DNA of 64,000 bases from Negativicoccus succinicivorans (GCF_014207605.1 NZ_JACHHI010000001.1:248001-312000), one strand, 5' to 3'; counted from the stretch's first letter, positions 1-9,532 are shown. Notes: generated by a model not told the origin, from the letters alone. A program made the numbers and translations.

Positions 1-1498
1 TTTTACGTAAACACCAGTGAGTTTTACTTTGGACGGCGATTTGCACAATCCCAATCGCCTGCCGGCGCAACGCAAACGGATCCTGTGAGCCGGTCGGTGC
101 GTGTCCCTGGCTGAATGTCGCGACGATATTATCCAATTTATCGGCAAGGCTCAACACTTCACCCAGCTTGGTAGAGGGCAAGATGTCGCCTGCAAATCGC
201 GGTAAGTATTGTTCAAAGATTGCTTGCGCCGCTTCTTTCGGTTCACCGTCCAGCAGAGCGTATTCTTTACCGATTTCCCCTTGCAATTCCGTGAACTCCG
301 TGACAAGTGCTGTCGCCAAATCGGTTTTGGCGAGATGTGTCGCACGTTGTAACAATTCTTTTTCTTCCTGTGTCAGCTCATACGCTTCAGCAAATACTTG
401 CGTAATTTTTTGCAAGCGCTCTGTTTTATCTTGCATGGTCCCGAGATTTTCCTGATAAACGATACGTTGCAATGCATCATATCGCGCAGCCAAACTCTTT
501 TTACGGTCCTCATTAAAGAAGAATTCTGCATCCGCCAAACGAGCGCGCAAAACTCTTTCATTACCCGCCTGCACAGTAGCTAAATGTTCATCGGAACCGT
601 TACGTACTGTCAAAAACAGTGGTAAGAGTCGGCCTTCTCGATCACGCAGCGGAAAATAGCGTTGATGATCTTTCATCGGTGTAACCACTGCCGCTTCCGG
701 CAGCTCCAAATAGCGCTCTTCAAAATGACCGCAAAGCGGTGTCGGATATTCGACGAGGAACACGATTTCCGTTAACAGATCTTCATCTTCCACCACAGTC
801 GCATGCTGCTCTTCAGCAAGCTTTTGCAAACCTTGAGTAATCATCTGACGACGTTCGGCAGGATCGACGATAACATACTGCTCGCGCAATACCTGATCAT
901 AATCGCTTGCTTGGGGAACTACGACATTTTCTTCCCCCAGGAAACGATGCCCGCGAGTGGTATTTCCAGAGGCCACGCCCGCGAGTGTAAAAGGAATCAC
1001 TTCTGCATTAAAAAGTGCCACAAGCCAACGAATCGGACGTACAAAACGGAAACTTTCGTTCCCCCACTTCATGCTCTTGGGAAATTGTAGCGATTGAATC
1101 AATTCCGGTAACAAGTTCGCCAAAATGATCTGCGCCGTTTGACCTTCTTTTTTGATATGCGCATACACGTAGTTGTCTCTTTCGATCAGTTCAGAAGGAT
1201 CGATGCCTTGACCGCGAGCAAATCCCTGTGCAGCTTTGGTCGGGTTGTGATTTTCATCAAACGCGATGGCTACCGACGGCCCACGATTTTCTTCGACCAT
1301 GTCCGGCTGACGATCTGCTAAATCCTCAACAATGAGTGCCAGACGTCGCGGCGTTCCGACCGTTTTTAACGAGGCAAACGATAAGCGAGCATCGGCAAGC
1401 ATTGTTTCCGCCCGCGTACGCAATTCATCAAGAATACGCGGCATAAATTTCGCCGGAATTTCTTCCGTACCGATTTCGAACAATAAAGTATTATTCAT
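1..1498 (-). CDS. glyS: glycyl-tRNA synthetase beta subunit (partial, C terminus off window)
   Basis: Beta subunit of the alpha2-beta2 glycyl-tRNA synthetase, which charges tRNA-Gly in the cytoplasm. The frame opens with [15 protein letters not shown], the usual N terminus of the family, and stays open for about 499 codons to the window edge. The family normally has about 690 residues, so roughly the last 190, including the anticodon-binding end, are missing. The ATG at 1498 overlaps the last 8 bases of glyQ, which implies translational coupling of the two subunits. Expression should follow the glyQ T-box leader. Confidence 0.95.
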   Translation of the reverse strand, partial: MNNTLLFEIGTEEIPAKFMPRILDELRTRAETMLADARLSFASLKTVGTPRRLALIVEDLADRQPDMVEENRGPSVAIAFDENHNPTKAAQGFARGQGIDPSELIERDNYVYAHIKKEGQTAQIILANLLPELIQSLQFPKSMKWGNESFRFVRPIRWLVALFNAEVIPFTLAGVASGNTTRGHRFLGEENVVVPQASDYDQVLREQYVIVDPAERRQMITQGLQKLAEEQHATVVEDEDLLTEIVFLVEYPTPLCGHFEERYLELPEAAVVTPMKDHQRYFPLRDREGRLLPLFLTVRNGSDEHLATVQAGNERVLRARLADAEFFFNEDRKKSLAARYDALQRIVYQENLGTMQDKTERLQKITQVFAEAYELTQEEKELLQRATHLAKTDLATALVTEFTELQGEIGKEYALLDGEPKEAAQAIFEQYLPRFAGDILPSTKLGEVLSLADKLDNIVATFSQGHAPTGSQDPFALRRQAIGIVQIAVQSKTHWCLRK

Positions 1499-2378
1499 GC
1501 CGAGACGCTCCTTTCAACAACGGATATCCCAGTTCTTCACGCTGTACCAGGTAGGCATGCGCACAGAGTCTGGCCAGTTTACGCACGCGTCCGATAAACG
1601 CAGTACGTTCACTGATACTGATAGCGCCACGCGCATCCAAAAGGTTGAAAACATGCGAACATTTCAATACGTAATCATACGCCGGCAAAACTTTACCGGC
1701 ATCAATAATACGTACTGCTTCCGCTTCATATTTATTGAATAAATCAAACAAAAGGTTAATATCTGCCAACTCAAAATTGTAGACAGACTGCTCATATTCA
1801 TTTTGATGGAAAATATCGCCGTAAGTAACATCGCCGGACCAGACGATATCATACACATTTTCCTTGCCTTGGATATACATGGCAAGACGTTCCAAGCCGT
1901 AAGTAATTTCGACGGCAACCGGATTCATATCAACGCTGCCCACTTGTTGGAAATAAGTGAACTGAGTGATTTCCATACCGTCAAGCCACACTTCCCAGCC
2001 TAATCCCCATGCGCCTAATGTCGGCGATTCCCAATTATCCTCGACAAAGCGAATGTCGTGCTCGATTGTGCGAATACCGAGTTTTTCCAAACTTTCCAAG
2101 TACATTTCCTGGATCCGATCCGGAGACGGCTTCATAATTACCTGAAATTGGTGATGTTGATACAGTCGATTGGGATTATCGCCATAGCGACCATCCGCCG
2201 GACGCCGTGACGGCTCAACATACGCTACGTGCCACGGTTCCGGCCCCAATGCCCGCAAAAATGTCGCAGGATTCATCGTACCGGCACCTTTTTCCACATC
2301 GTACGGCTGCTGAATCAAACAACCTGCTTCCGACCAATAGCGTTGTAATGTCAAAATCATTTCTTGGAAGGTCATCAT
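1491..2378 (-). CDS. glyQ: glycyl-tRNA synthetase alpha subunit
   Basis: Catalytic alpha subunit (295 residues, normal size) of the heterotetrameric class II glycyl-tRNA synthetase. The signature [18 protein letters not shown] near residue 20 and the following LRALGPEPW and [17 protein letters not shown] blocks are diagnostic. Two ATGs stand in tandem at 2378 and 2375. The Shine-Dalgarno AGGAGG lies only 2 bases before the first and 5 before the second, so 2375 may be the true start. It is the first gene after the T-box leader and overlaps glyS. Confidence 0.96.
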   Translation of the reverse strand: MMTFQEMILTLQRYWSEAGCLIQQPYDVEKGAGTMNPATFLRALGPEPWHVAYVEPSRRPADGRYGDNPNRLYQHHQFQVIMKPSPDRIQEMYLESLEKLGIRTIEHDIRFVEDNWESPTLGAWGLGWEVWLDGMEITQFTYFQQVGSVDMNPVAVEITYGLERLAMYIQGKENVYDIVWSGDVTYGDIFHQNEYEQSVYNFELADINLLFDLFNKYEAEAVRIIDAGKVLPAYDYVLKCSHVFNLLDARGAISISERTAFIGRVRKLARLCAHAYLVQREELGYPLLKGASRHE

Positions 2379-2395
2379 TTCCTCCTCTGCTTTGC

Positions 2396-2603
2396 AAATA
2401 AAAAAGTCCCTGTAACAATTGTTACAGGGACGAGTATACCCGCGGTTCCACCCTCATTGGTCATTGACCCACTTAATGATATCGCGGCCTTTACTATCTT
2501 ACGATTTCCTGCCGCAGCTCCAAAGCGCCTTCCTTTGTGTGGCAAGCTTCCACTATCCTTGCCTCGCTATCGCCAAAGTACTACTCTTTATCATCGCTTG
2601 ATT
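2396..2603 (-). promoter_or_regulatory. T-box leader of glyQS
   Basis: Transcription-attenuation leader that senses uncharged tRNA, here expected to be tRNA-Gly from the downstream genes. The conserved T-box AGGGTGGAACCGCG is at 2454-2441 (minus). It is followed by a terminator hairpin with arms GTCCCTGTAAC and GTTACAGGGAC (2406-2431) and a run of T. Near the 5' end is a GATGATAAAGAGTAGTA segment typical of the base of Stem I. The specifier codon was not assigned. Confidence 0.93.
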
Positions 2604-2609
2604 ACTAAA

Positions 2610-2638
2610 AATATAGCAAACTCAAATTTTATTGTCAA
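2610..2638 (-). promoter_or_regulatory. Promoter of the glyQS T-box transcript
   Basis: On the minus strand TTGACA (2638-2633), a 17-base spacer and TATATT (2615-2610) form a near-consensus housekeeping promoter. The -35 box and most of the spacer lie inside the last codons of recO (stop at 2622), so glyQS can be transcribed independently of the upstream operon. Confidence 0.8.
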
Positions 2639-3308
2639 TGCTCTTTTGCGCAAATGTGAAAACATTCGTAAATTGGGTAGCGATCTCCACATAATTCGTC
2701 AAATAATATAATAATGCATCCGCCGCTTCCGTTAATCCCTGCCGAGAAAAAAGTTGCGGTCCATCCTGCCACGTAGCATGTAAAATGGCAAATAGCGTTT
2801 GGCGACCTGTATCGGAAAGCGGCAGAAATTGCTTTTCCTGCAAAACCGTCTGCGGATCATAACCGGCAATACCTAAAAGTTGCCAGGAAGCGATTAAAGT
2901 TGCTATTGCCAAATCTTTACGGGAAAGCGCCGTCAGGTACTGCTCCCATAAATGATATACCTGTGCATCCGCTTGTCCCGATGCGAAAAGCTCCTCAGTC
3001 ATGTGTACCAGAAAATAATAAACTTGCCACATAGGATACGTCCATTGCCACGTATCCGTCAGTGCTCGTCCGTCGGCTTGCAACAACCGATAGCCTTCAG
3101 TATCAGCTGCTACGGTACAACGTAAAAAAGCAGCCGGTACCAAGTAGCCGATATAATTGGCCTTGCGTCTTGCTTGTGGTGCGAATACAAAAATTCTGCC
3201 CGCTTCTTTGGTCAAAAGAGTAAGTTTTTTGCCGGCGGTACCGGCATCCCGTGCTGCCAACACAAACCCTTCATAATTTTGCCAATTATTCGTGTTCGTC
3301 ATCAACAT
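2622..3308 (-). CDS. recO: DNA repair protein RecO
   Basis: Recombination mediator of the RecFOR pathway, which helps load RecA on gapped DNA. The protein has 228 residues, about the family norm. The N-terminal OB-fold block EGFVLAARDAGTAGKKLTLLTKEAGRI fits the RecO start; the rest is the alpha-helical domain. The usual four-cysteine zinc motif of some RecO proteins is not evident. The ATG at 3308 has AGGAG 4 bases upstream and overlaps the upstream CorC-type gene by 23 bases. The 3' end contains the glyQS promoter. Confidence 0.85.
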   Translation of the reverse strand: MLMTNTNNWQNYEGFVLAARDAGTAGKKLTLLTKEAGRIFVFAPQARRKANYIGYLVPAAFLRCTVAADTEGYRLLQADGRALTDTWQWTYPMWQVYYFLVHMTEELFASGQADAQVYHLWEQYLTALSRKDLAIATLIASWQLLGIAGYDPQTVLQEKQFLPLSDTGRQTLFAILHATWQDGPQLFSRQGLTEAADALLYYLTNYVEIATQFTNVFTFAQKSIDNKI

Positions 3309-4632
3309 CAGGCTCCTCGTTGAGCACGCGAGTCACCAAAAGGCGCACAATGCGGAAACCGTTAACTTTAGTGACGCAAAAATCCCAACCGTCAATAACG
3401 ATATGATCACCGTTGCGCGGAATACGTTCCAATAAGGCAAATACATACCCGCCGATCGTATCCGCTTCCACTTCCGCAAAATCAACATCTAATAATTTTT
3501 CTACATCTTCCAAAATAACATTGCCGTCAAATTCAAAGTGATCTTCATCCAACTCAAGAATCGCGGCCAACGATTCGGGTTCATGTTCGTCCTGAATATC
3601 ACCGACCAGTTCTTCGATAATGTCCTCCAACCCAACCAATCCGACGGTCCCGCCAAATTCATCTACCACCGCCGCAAGATAAATACGCCGGGTACGCATC
3701 AATTGCAAGAGATCAAAGATCGGCATAACTTCCGGGATGATGAGAATTTCACTGATAATCTGCTTTAACTGCGGCTTACCGGTAATATACAACTCCATAA
3801 AGTTTTTGACGTGGATAAGGCCGATAATATGATCTTTATCACCATCACACAAAGGATATCGTGTGTGGCGTGAAGTGCGAATCGCTTCCCGCATCGTCTC
3901 CAAACTGTCTTCATAATAAAGTACCGACATATCAGGACGTGGAATCATTACCTCACGAGCCAAACGGTCCACAAAAGTGAACGCATTTTTGATCAGTTCG
4001 CCTTCCCGCTCATCCAATTGGCCGCTCAAATGTCCCTCGTTAAAAAGCAGGCGGATTTCCGCTTCCGTGCGCGGCATTTCCACCTCATTTGTCAGCGTCA
4101 GATCATGCGTATGCAAATACATGGTGGCTAAGCGTTCGCCCAGCCATATAATCGGGGCACATATTTGATGTAAAATACGCACGATTCCTGCCGTGCGTGG
4201 CAGCCATTTCAATGCATTCTGCAAGGCTACTGCTTTAGGAATCAAATCTGCGACAATCCAAAACAACGTGACGGCAACCAAAAGCACAACCAAAGAAAGT
4301 ATCCACTCACCCCAGAGCCACTGTATTGTCGGTGGTGTGAGCAGCATCCAACACTGATAAATGCTGTAATAGTAAAGCAGTGTCACAACCAGCAAAACCC
4401 ATTGAATAGTCCCTAAATACCGATTCGGTGAAGCATAGAAACTCGATATGCGTGACCAGTTCGGCTCTTCTTCCTCCGCTGCAAGTTCTTGCACATATTC
4501 ACGACGCAAACGGATAAAAGAATATTTCGCAATGACTAAAATAGTTGCCATCATCAAAAAAAGAACTGCCAATATCGACCAAAACGCTCCCCAAGGCGTG
4601 AGGAGATGAGCAATGAGCATATTATTATTCAT
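3286..4632 (-). CDS. Hemolysin/CorC-family membrane protein with CBS pair
   Basis: 448-residue member of the hemolysin C/CorC/CNNM-like family, linked in other bacteria to magnesium or cobalt homeostasis. Hydrophobic segments at about residues 10-32, 74-95 and 107-130 form a DUF21-type membrane domain. Two CBS motifs follow (around PRPDMSVLYYEDS and VMPIFDLLQLMR), then the CorC_HlyC domain (about 355-430, with FDGNVILEDVEKLL and GDHIVIDGWDF). It overlaps era and recO at its two ends, so it is part of one operon. The ion transported is unknown. Confidence 0.85.
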   Translation of the reverse strand: MNNNMLIAHLLTPWGAFWSILAVLFLMMATILVIAKYSFIRLRREYVQELAAEEEEPNWSRISSFYASPNRYLGTIQWVLLVVTLLYYYSIYQCWMLLTPPTIQWLWGEWILSLVVLLVAVTLFWIVADLIPKAVALQNALKWLPRTAGIVRILHQICAPIIWLGERLATMYLHTHDLTLTNEVEMPRTEAEIRLLFNEGHLSGQLDEREGELIKNAFTFVDRLAREVMIPRPDMSVLYYEDSLETMREAIRTSRHTRYPLCDGDKDHIIGLIHVKNFMELYITGKPQLKQIISEILIIPEVMPIFDLLQLMRTRRIYLAAVVDEFGGTVGLVGLEDIIEELVGDIQDEHEPESLAAILELDEDHFEFDGNVILEDVEKLLDVDFAEVEADTIGGYVFALLERIPRNGDHIVIDGWDFCVTKVNGFRIVRLLVTRVLNEEPDVDDEHE

Positions 4633-5515
4633 ACCCCAATTCTTTTAACATGCGGTCTTTATTACGCCAATCCGGCGCTACTTTTACCCATAAATCCAAG
4701 TAAACCGACCCGTTCATTAATTTTTCAATATCCGCTCGGCTTTCTGCTCCGATAGCTCGCAAAAGCGCACCGTTTTTACCGATAATGATCCGTTTTTGTG
4801 AGTCGCGTTCTACATAAATAACCGCACGCACATACCATTTACCGTTTTTCCTTTGCGCGATTTCTTCCATTTCCACACCGATCGCATGAGGCACCTCATC
4901 CCGTGTCATATGCAGAATTTTTTCTCGAATCAGTTCCGCCATAATATTGCGTTCCGGTCGATCGGTAACCATATCTTCCGGATAATATTGCGGTCCCTCA
5001 GGCAAATGATCACGAAGTACATCTAACAATGTGTCGACTTGATAGCCGTCACGCGCCGAAATCGGCACGATTTCAGTAAAGTTAAATTTTTGCCGATAGC
5101 CGTCAATTAAAGGCAATAATTTTTCCGGCGTAATCTGATCGATTTTGTTGATCGCTAAATACACAGGAATCGTAAGCGTTTGCAACCGATCTAAAATATA
5201 CTGCGTCCCCGGTCCGAAGCGCTCGTCAGCCGCCACCATAAAGAGAACCGCATCCACTTCATTCAGTGCATCCAATGCCTCTTTACGCATTTTTTCACCT
5301 AATTTATGACGCGGTTTATGAATCCCCGGTGTATCGACAAATACCATTTGAAAATCAGGTTGGGTGTAAACCCCCATAATTTTATCGCGTGTAGTCTGCG
5401 CTTTATCCGAAACGATAGAAATCTTTTGCTGCAAAATACGGTTGAGCAAAGTGGATTTCCCGACATTGGGCCGTCCGATTAAAGCGATAAAACCGGAGCG
5501 AAATACGTCACTCAT
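4625..5515 (-). CDS. era: GTPase Era
   Basis: Ras-like GTPase needed for maturation of the 16S rRNA 3' end and assembly of the 30S subunit. It has 296 residues. G1 is GRPNVGKS (14-21), G3 is DTPG (61-64) and G4 is NKID (123-126). The C-terminal KH domain carries the IIGKNG loop. The start codon overlaps the cdd stop (ATGA), as expected for a ybeY-cdd-era operon. Confidence 0.97.
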   Translation of the reverse strand: MSDVFRSGFIALIGRPNVGKSTLLNRILQQKISIVSDKAQTTRDKIMGVYTQPDFQMVFVDTPGIHKPRHKLGEKMRKEALDALNEVDAVLFMVAADERFGPGTQYILDRLQTLTIPVYLAINKIDQITPEKLLPLIDGYRQKFNFTEIVPISARDGYQVDTLLDVLRDHLPEGPQYYPEDMVTDRPERNIMAELIREKILHMTRDEVPHAIGVEMEEIAQRKNGKWYVRAVIYVERDSQKRIIIGKNGALLRAIGAESRADIEKLMNGSVYLDLWVKVAPDWRNKDRMLKELGYE

Positions 5516-5901
5516 TCCAATTGTTCCTTTCCAAAAGCATACGGTAACAAATCTTCTAAAGCAAACTCTTTAAACGCCTGTGATGTTCCCGTGATGAGGC
5601 GTGGAATGCCGAATTCCGCCATTACCTGCCGGCAGGCACCGCACGGCATTAGATCCTGTTTCTGCGGACTAAAAAGCGCCAGCGTAACGAATGTCCGCTC
5701 GCCCTGCGAAACGGCAGCCATAATCGCATTACGCTCGGCGCATTGCGTCAATCCGTAAGAACTGTTTTCGACGTTACAGCCGGTAAAAACCGCACCGGTT
5801 TTCGTCAGCAGTGCAGCGCCGACGGGGAAGTGCGAATACGGCGCATAAGCGTTCTCTGCCGCCTCTTTTGCCGCCTGCAAAAGGTCCTGATCACACGTCA
5901 T
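5512..5901 (-). CDS. cdd: Cytidine deaminase
   Basis: Deaminates cytidine and deoxycytidine to uridine forms (pyrimidine salvage). The protein has 129 residues, typical of the small tetrameric class. Zinc ligands are Cys54 in the CAE motif (catalytic Glu56) and Cys87/Cys90 in PCGAC. A longer in-frame reading exists, but the ATG at 5901 preceded by GGGAGGATATTC gives the family-sized product and is preferred. It overlaps the ybeY end by 11 bases. Confidence 0.95.
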   Translation of the reverse strand: MTCDQDLLQAAKEAAENAYAPYSHFPVGAALLTKTGAVFTGCNVENSSYGLTQCAERNAIMAAVSQGERTFVTLALFSPQKQDLMPCGACRQVMAEFGIPRLITGTSQAFKEFALEDLLPYAFGKEQLE

Positions 5902-6367
5902 GAATATCCTCCCGCGTAATACCGAGCGCACGCAAAACTTCCTCTTCTGCGACCCGCATTTCTTTTTTATCTTCCGGTTTCTCGTGGTCATAGCCCATAA
6001 TATGCATCAGACCGTGAATCGCCAAGTACGCCAACTCTCTGGTTTCGCTATGCCCATATTCCTGTGCCTGTGATAAAACCCGATCGACGGAAATGACGAT
6101 GTCCCCCAATAACATTTCTTCGTCAGACGAATCTTCTTCTCCTTCATTCAAGGCAAACGAAAGCACGTCGGTGGGCCGATCAATGTTTCGATATTCGCGA
6201 TTTAACATCTGCAGATACTCATCATCACCCAACGTCACGCCGAGTTCCGCTTCCGGTGGGATCTCCTGACATTCGGCTCCTTTACTCAATGTGGTTTCGA
6301 TAATCTTCGGCCATTCCGAGTATTTCCGTGCCAATTCTTCATTTAAAAAATTAATGATGACTTTCAA
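5891..6367 (-). CDS. ybeY: Endoribonuclease YbeY (rRNA maturation factor)
   Basis: Zinc-dependent endoribonuclease involved in 16S rRNA 3'-end processing and ribosome quality control. It has 158 residues. The metal motif HGLMHIMGYDH is at 118-128, and the RPTDVLSF block is at 64-71. It starts directly after the phoH stop. In many Firmicutes a 7TM-HD gene and dgkA flank ybeY; both are absent here. Confidence 0.96.
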   Translation of the reverse strand: MKVIINFLNEELARKYSEWPKIIETTLSKGAECQEIPPEAELGVTLGDDEYLQMLNREYRNIDRPTDVLSFALNEGEEDSSDEEMLLGDIVISVDRVLSQAQEYGHSETRELAYLAIHGLMHIMGYDHEKPEDKKEMRVAEEEVLRALGITREDIHDV

Positions 6368-7324
6368 TTATTTGACATCCCCCTGTTTGGCATACGCATC
6401 AATAATTCGTGCCACCAAATCGTTGCGAACAACATCGGCGGCAGTAAAATCCACACGCGCAATCCCGCGCAAATTCTCGACGATTGACACTGCCTGCTCC
6501 AGACCGCTTTTTTGTCGAGACGGCAAATCGATCTGTGTCACGTCACCGTTAATGACCATTTTGGAATGATTGCCCAAACGCGTTAAAAACATTTTCATTT
6601 GTTCCGGTGTCGTATTTTGTGCTTCATCTAAGATTATGAAGCAATCTTCCAGTGTACGACCGCGCATGTATGCCAAGGGAGCCACTTCAATCGCTCCTTT
6701 GGTTTGCAACTGCATATATACATCTCCACCGAATAAATCCCCCAAGGCATCATATAGAGGGCGCAGATAGGGATCCACTTTTTCATTCATGTCCCCCGGC
6801 AAAAAGCCGAGACTTTCACCCGCTTCTACTGCCGGACGCGTTAAAATGATTCGATTGACATTATGGTTGCGAAAATAAAATACCGCTAAGGCAACGGCAA
6901 GATAAGTTTTGCCGGTACCCGCCGGACCGATGCCGAATGTAATCGTGTTGTTGCGAATGGCATCCACATACGCTTTTTGTCCGGCCGTACGCGGGCGAAT
7001 AATTTTACCGCCGCGTGTCACCATTACAGTATCATCATGCAAGTCGCGCAGTTTATGCTCTTCCCCCTGGTCAATCATCTGCAGCACTGTTTCCAATTGC
7101 CTTTCCGAAATGGTGTTTCCCGATGACAACGTAGTCAAAACATCTTCGATAACGCGCTGTGCGGATGCCAACGAATCCGGCTCGCCGATCAACCGAATAA
7201 TGCCGCCGCGATCTACCAACTGCGCATCGTAATGTGCTGCAATTTTGGGTAAAATCCACGCGTTTCTTGCGACCAGAAGCTGTTTCTCATGGTCTGCCGT
7301 CAGAGTATATGCCGTAGAGCGAAT
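6368..7324 (-). CDS. PhoH-family ATPase (PhoH-like/YbeZ), non-standard start likely
   Basis: PhoH-like P-loop ATPase that commonly partners YbeY. Walker A is GPAGTGKT, and the Walker B-like strand is FIILDEAQN. The first ordinary start codon in frame is TTG at 7219, but it has no Shine-Dalgarno and would cut off the N-terminal KH-like domain. The frame stays open and family-like for 35 more codons (HEKQLLVARNAWILPKIAA...) to a TGA at 7333-7331. Within it the only start-like codon near the ribosome site AGGAAAGG (7343-7336) is ATT at 7324, giving 318 residues, a normal length. A conservative call is 6368-7219. A frame error near 7325-7335 would also explain this. Confidence 0.85.
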   Translation of the reverse strand: MRSTAYTLTADHEKQLLVARNAWILPKIAAHYDAQLVDRGGIIRLIGEPDSLASAQRVIEDVLTTLSSGNTISERQLETVLQMIDQGEEHKLRDLHDDTVMVTRGGKIIRPRTAGQKAYVDAIRNNTITFGIGPAGTGKTYLAVALAVFYFRNHNVNRIILTRPAVEAGESLGFLPGDMNEKVDPYLRPLYDALGDLFGGDVYMQLQTKGAIEVAPLAYMRGRTLEDCFIILDEAQNTTPEQMKMFLTRLGNHSKMVINGDVTQIDLPSRQKSGLEQAVSIVENLRGIARVDFTAADVVRNDLVARIIDAYAKQGDVK

Positions 7325-7386
7325 AGGATATCATTCCTTTCCTGTCTGAATAATTGCGAATTATGATAACGTTCTTATCTTTATTT

Positions 7387-7415
7387 ATTATATATTAGTC
7401 TTTCGACAGCGTCCA
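7387..7415 (-). promoter_or_regulatory. Candidate promoter of the phoH-ybeY-cdd-era-recO operon
   Basis: Minus strand TGGACG (7415-7410), a 17-base spacer and a perfect TATAAT (7392-7387). It is back-to-back with the nadE promoter in the same short divergent region. Confidence 0.5.
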
Positions 7416-7426
7416 GCATTGCGCCT

Positions 7427-7454
7427 TTGACGATCAACAATGGTTGGGTATAAT
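7427..7454 (+). promoter_or_regulatory. Promoter of nadE
   Basis: TTGACG (7427-7432), a 16-base spacer and TATAAT (7449-7454), with GGAGG at 7461 and the ATG at 7471. Because the -10 box covers an upstream in-frame TTG, that TTG cannot be the start codon. Confidence 0.75.
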
Positions 7455-7470
7455 AAAGCAGGAGGAAATT

Positions 7471-9063
7471 ATGAATATTGTCGCTTGTACCTCACCCTTG
7501 CAAACAGGAAGAATAGATAATAATCTGCAATGGTTTCGATCGCATCATGATGAAATTATGTCACGGGAACCGGATCTGATTGTAATGGCGCAAAACAGCC
7601 TCACAGGATTTGTCTCGGACACCTTGTTGCGTGGCACGGATTTTCAATCGAAACTTGACGCGGCACTTTGCGAACTTGCCACATTTTTTTCGGTGCCATT
7701 AATCGGTAGTCAGGACCAATGGCTACACGGTCAACGCAAACACCGGCCGTTGTATTTTGAAAACGGCAAGGCAACAGAGCTCGACTTCGCAACCATCTCG
7801 TGCGAACGCCAAACGGTGTATATTCGTGCTGACGAAAATGACCCGTTTCCAAACGATTTACCGGTGATCGATCTTTTTAGTCAGCCTGCAACGCTATCCG
7901 CGCCCGCATATCATAACAGCATACGTATAGATGCATTGACGGTTGCGGATTGCGGCGGATATTTCGAACCGCATACAGGCTTTTTACATTGCGGCGAAAC
8001 ATGCCACGGTGGCTGGCAGCAAGGAATCTATACAATTACTTTGACGGCGAATGGTTGGCGCACGAGTGCACCGACCACATATGCATGGAAACAAATGGAT
8101 CTCCTGCGCTGGCAGTTGCAAACCATTTTACAGACACTCTCTTTGCGTGATGTGGTCATCGGCCTTTCCGGCGGCATTGACTCCACGGTCAACGCCCTCC
8201 TCTACCAAAGCGTCGTGGAAAAAGACCATATATTGGGCGTTACTATGCCTTCCTCCTACACCTCTTCTGTGACCCGCTCGATTGCGAAACAACTTGCCAA
8301 AAATTCCGGCATTTCGTTGCTTACCGTGCCGATTAAAGAATCCGTTGAAGCGACACGCACACAGCTGGAAACGATTGCAAAAGCGACAGGAGTTTCGCTT
8401 TCACTCGACGGCTTGCCGTATGAAAATTTGCAAGCGCGCGATCGCACTTCCCGTGTATTAGCTACGATTGCTTCCGCTCGCGGGGCCATCTTCACATGCA
8501 ATGCCAATAAAACGGAAACCACCGTCGGTTACGGCACAATGTACGGTGATATAGCCGGTGCGTTAGCGGCTACCGCCGACCTTTGGAAACATGAAGTATA
8601 TGAATTGGCCAAAGATTTGGATGACTTTATGGGTGGAGGTATCATTCCGCGAGAAGTCTTTACGGTCCCCCCCAGTGCAGAGCTTTCTTCTGCGCAGGAT
8701 GTCACAAAAGGATTTGGCGATCCGCTGATTTATCCTTACCATGACTATCTCTTTGCCAGTTGGATACAAGATACGCCGCTTTCGCTTGCAGAAATTCTTG
8801 AATGCTATGAAGAGCACACATTAACGAAACGTCTGGGCGCCACCGTAGAAGTCGAAACGCTTTTTGCCGACGCGGATGCGTTCGTCGCCGACCTGGAGCG
8901 CTGGTGGACACTCTACCGCGGCTTAAGCATTGCCAAACGTGTACAGGCACCGCCGATCCTTGCCGCCGGTCCATATCCGTTTGGAAAATATCGTGAAGCG
9001 CAAGGAGAACCGCGATATTCTGACCGGTATCTGGCAAAACGAAAAAAACTTTTGAAAAAATAA
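7471..9063 (+). CDS. nadE: NAD+ synthase with reduced N-terminal nitrilase-like domain
   Basis: Converts deamido-NAD+ to NAD+ with ATP and an ammonia source. The C-terminal synthetase domain has the PP-loop GLSGGIDST (231-239) and the KTETTVGYGTMYGD block. The N-terminal part (about 1-205) is positioned like the glutaminase (nitrilase) domain of large NadE enzymes but is shorter than the usual 260-270 residues. The catalytic-glutamate motif (PEL...TGY in the family) reads AQNSLTGF here, and the lysine and cysteine motifs are not recognisable. The protein may therefore use free ammonia. The start at 7471 is set by GGAGG. The gene is monocistronic, ending in a terminator. Confidence 0.93.
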   Translation: MNIVACTSPLQTGRIDNNLQWFRSHHDEIMSREPDLIVMAQNSLTGFVSDTLLRGTDFQSKLDAALCELATFFSVPLIGSQDQWLHGQRKHRPLYFENGKATELDFATISCERQTVYIRADENDPFPNDLPVIDLFSQPATLSAPAYHNSIRIDALTVADCGGYFEPHTGFLHCGETCHGGWQQGIYTITLTANGWRTSAPTTYAWKQMDLLRWQLQTILQTLSLRDVVIGLSGGIDSTVNALLYQSVVEKDHILGVTMPSSYTSSVTRSIAKQLAKNSGISLLTVPIKESVEATRTQLETIAKATGVSLSLDGLPYENLQARDRTSRVLATIASARGAIFTCNANKTETTVGYGTMYGDIAGALAATADLWKHEVYELAKDLDDFMGGGIIPREVFTVPPSAELSSAQDVTKGFGDPLIYPYHDYLFASWIQDTPLSLAEILECYEEHTLTKRLGATVEVETLFADADAFVADLERWWTLYRGLSIAKRVQAPPILAAGPYPFGKYREAQGEPRYSDRYLAKRKKLLKK

Positions 9064-9087
9064 AAAGAGCCGATCGGCTCTTTTTTT
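9063..9087. terminator. Bidirectional terminator between nadE and sufU
   Basis: The palindrome AAAAAGAGCCGATCGGCTCT is followed by more T, with A and T runs on the two sides. It serves nadE on the plus strand and the suf operon on the minus strand, and overlaps the sufU stop codon. Confidence 0.88.
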
Positions 9088-9520
9088 ATGCTTCGATTTT
9101 TTTCATTGCTTCATCCAACGTATGCCAAGCGAGTACCGCACATTTTACACGCGCCGGTAACTGCGAAACATTTTCCAACACAATCGCCTCTTCCAGCGAC
9201 TCCCGCTCTTCTTCATTCAACTCTTCCCGTTGGATCAAACGAATGAACCGCTCAATACATGCTTTTGCTTCTTTAACCGACTTCCCGCGCACTACATCAC
9301 AAAGCATGGAGGCAGATGCCTGACTGATCGCGCAGCCCTGGCCCTCATACGCAATATCTTCAACAATTCCATCGGTAATGATCGCGTTCATGGTTAAGTC
9401 ATCACCGCAGTTCGGATTATGACCATGCTCCGTTACCGTTGCATTCGTTAACGGGCGATGATTGCGCGGGTCCTGGTTATGTTCCAGAATTAAGTCTGTG
9501 TACAATTGCTGGAGATTCAT
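9086..9520 (-). CDS. sufU: SUF system scaffold/sulfur-transfer protein SufU
   Basis: Zinc-containing sulfur acceptor that activates SufS in Firmicute-type Fe-S cluster assembly. It has 144 residues. The ligands Cys38, Asp40, Cys63 and Cys127 are in NPNCGDD, GQGCAISQAS and VKCAVLAWHTL. The extra loop between the second and third cysteines is the feature that separates SufU from IscU. It is the last gene of sufCBDSU. Confidence 0.95.
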   Translation of the reverse strand: MNLQQLYTDLILEHNQDPRNHRPLTNATVTEHGHNPNCGDDLTMNAIITDGIVEDIAYEGQGCAISQASASMLCDVVRGKSVKEAKACIERFIRLIQREELNEEERESLEEAIVLENVSQLPARVKCAVLAWHTLDEAMKKIEA

Positions 9521-9532
9521 AGTTCCTTCTTC

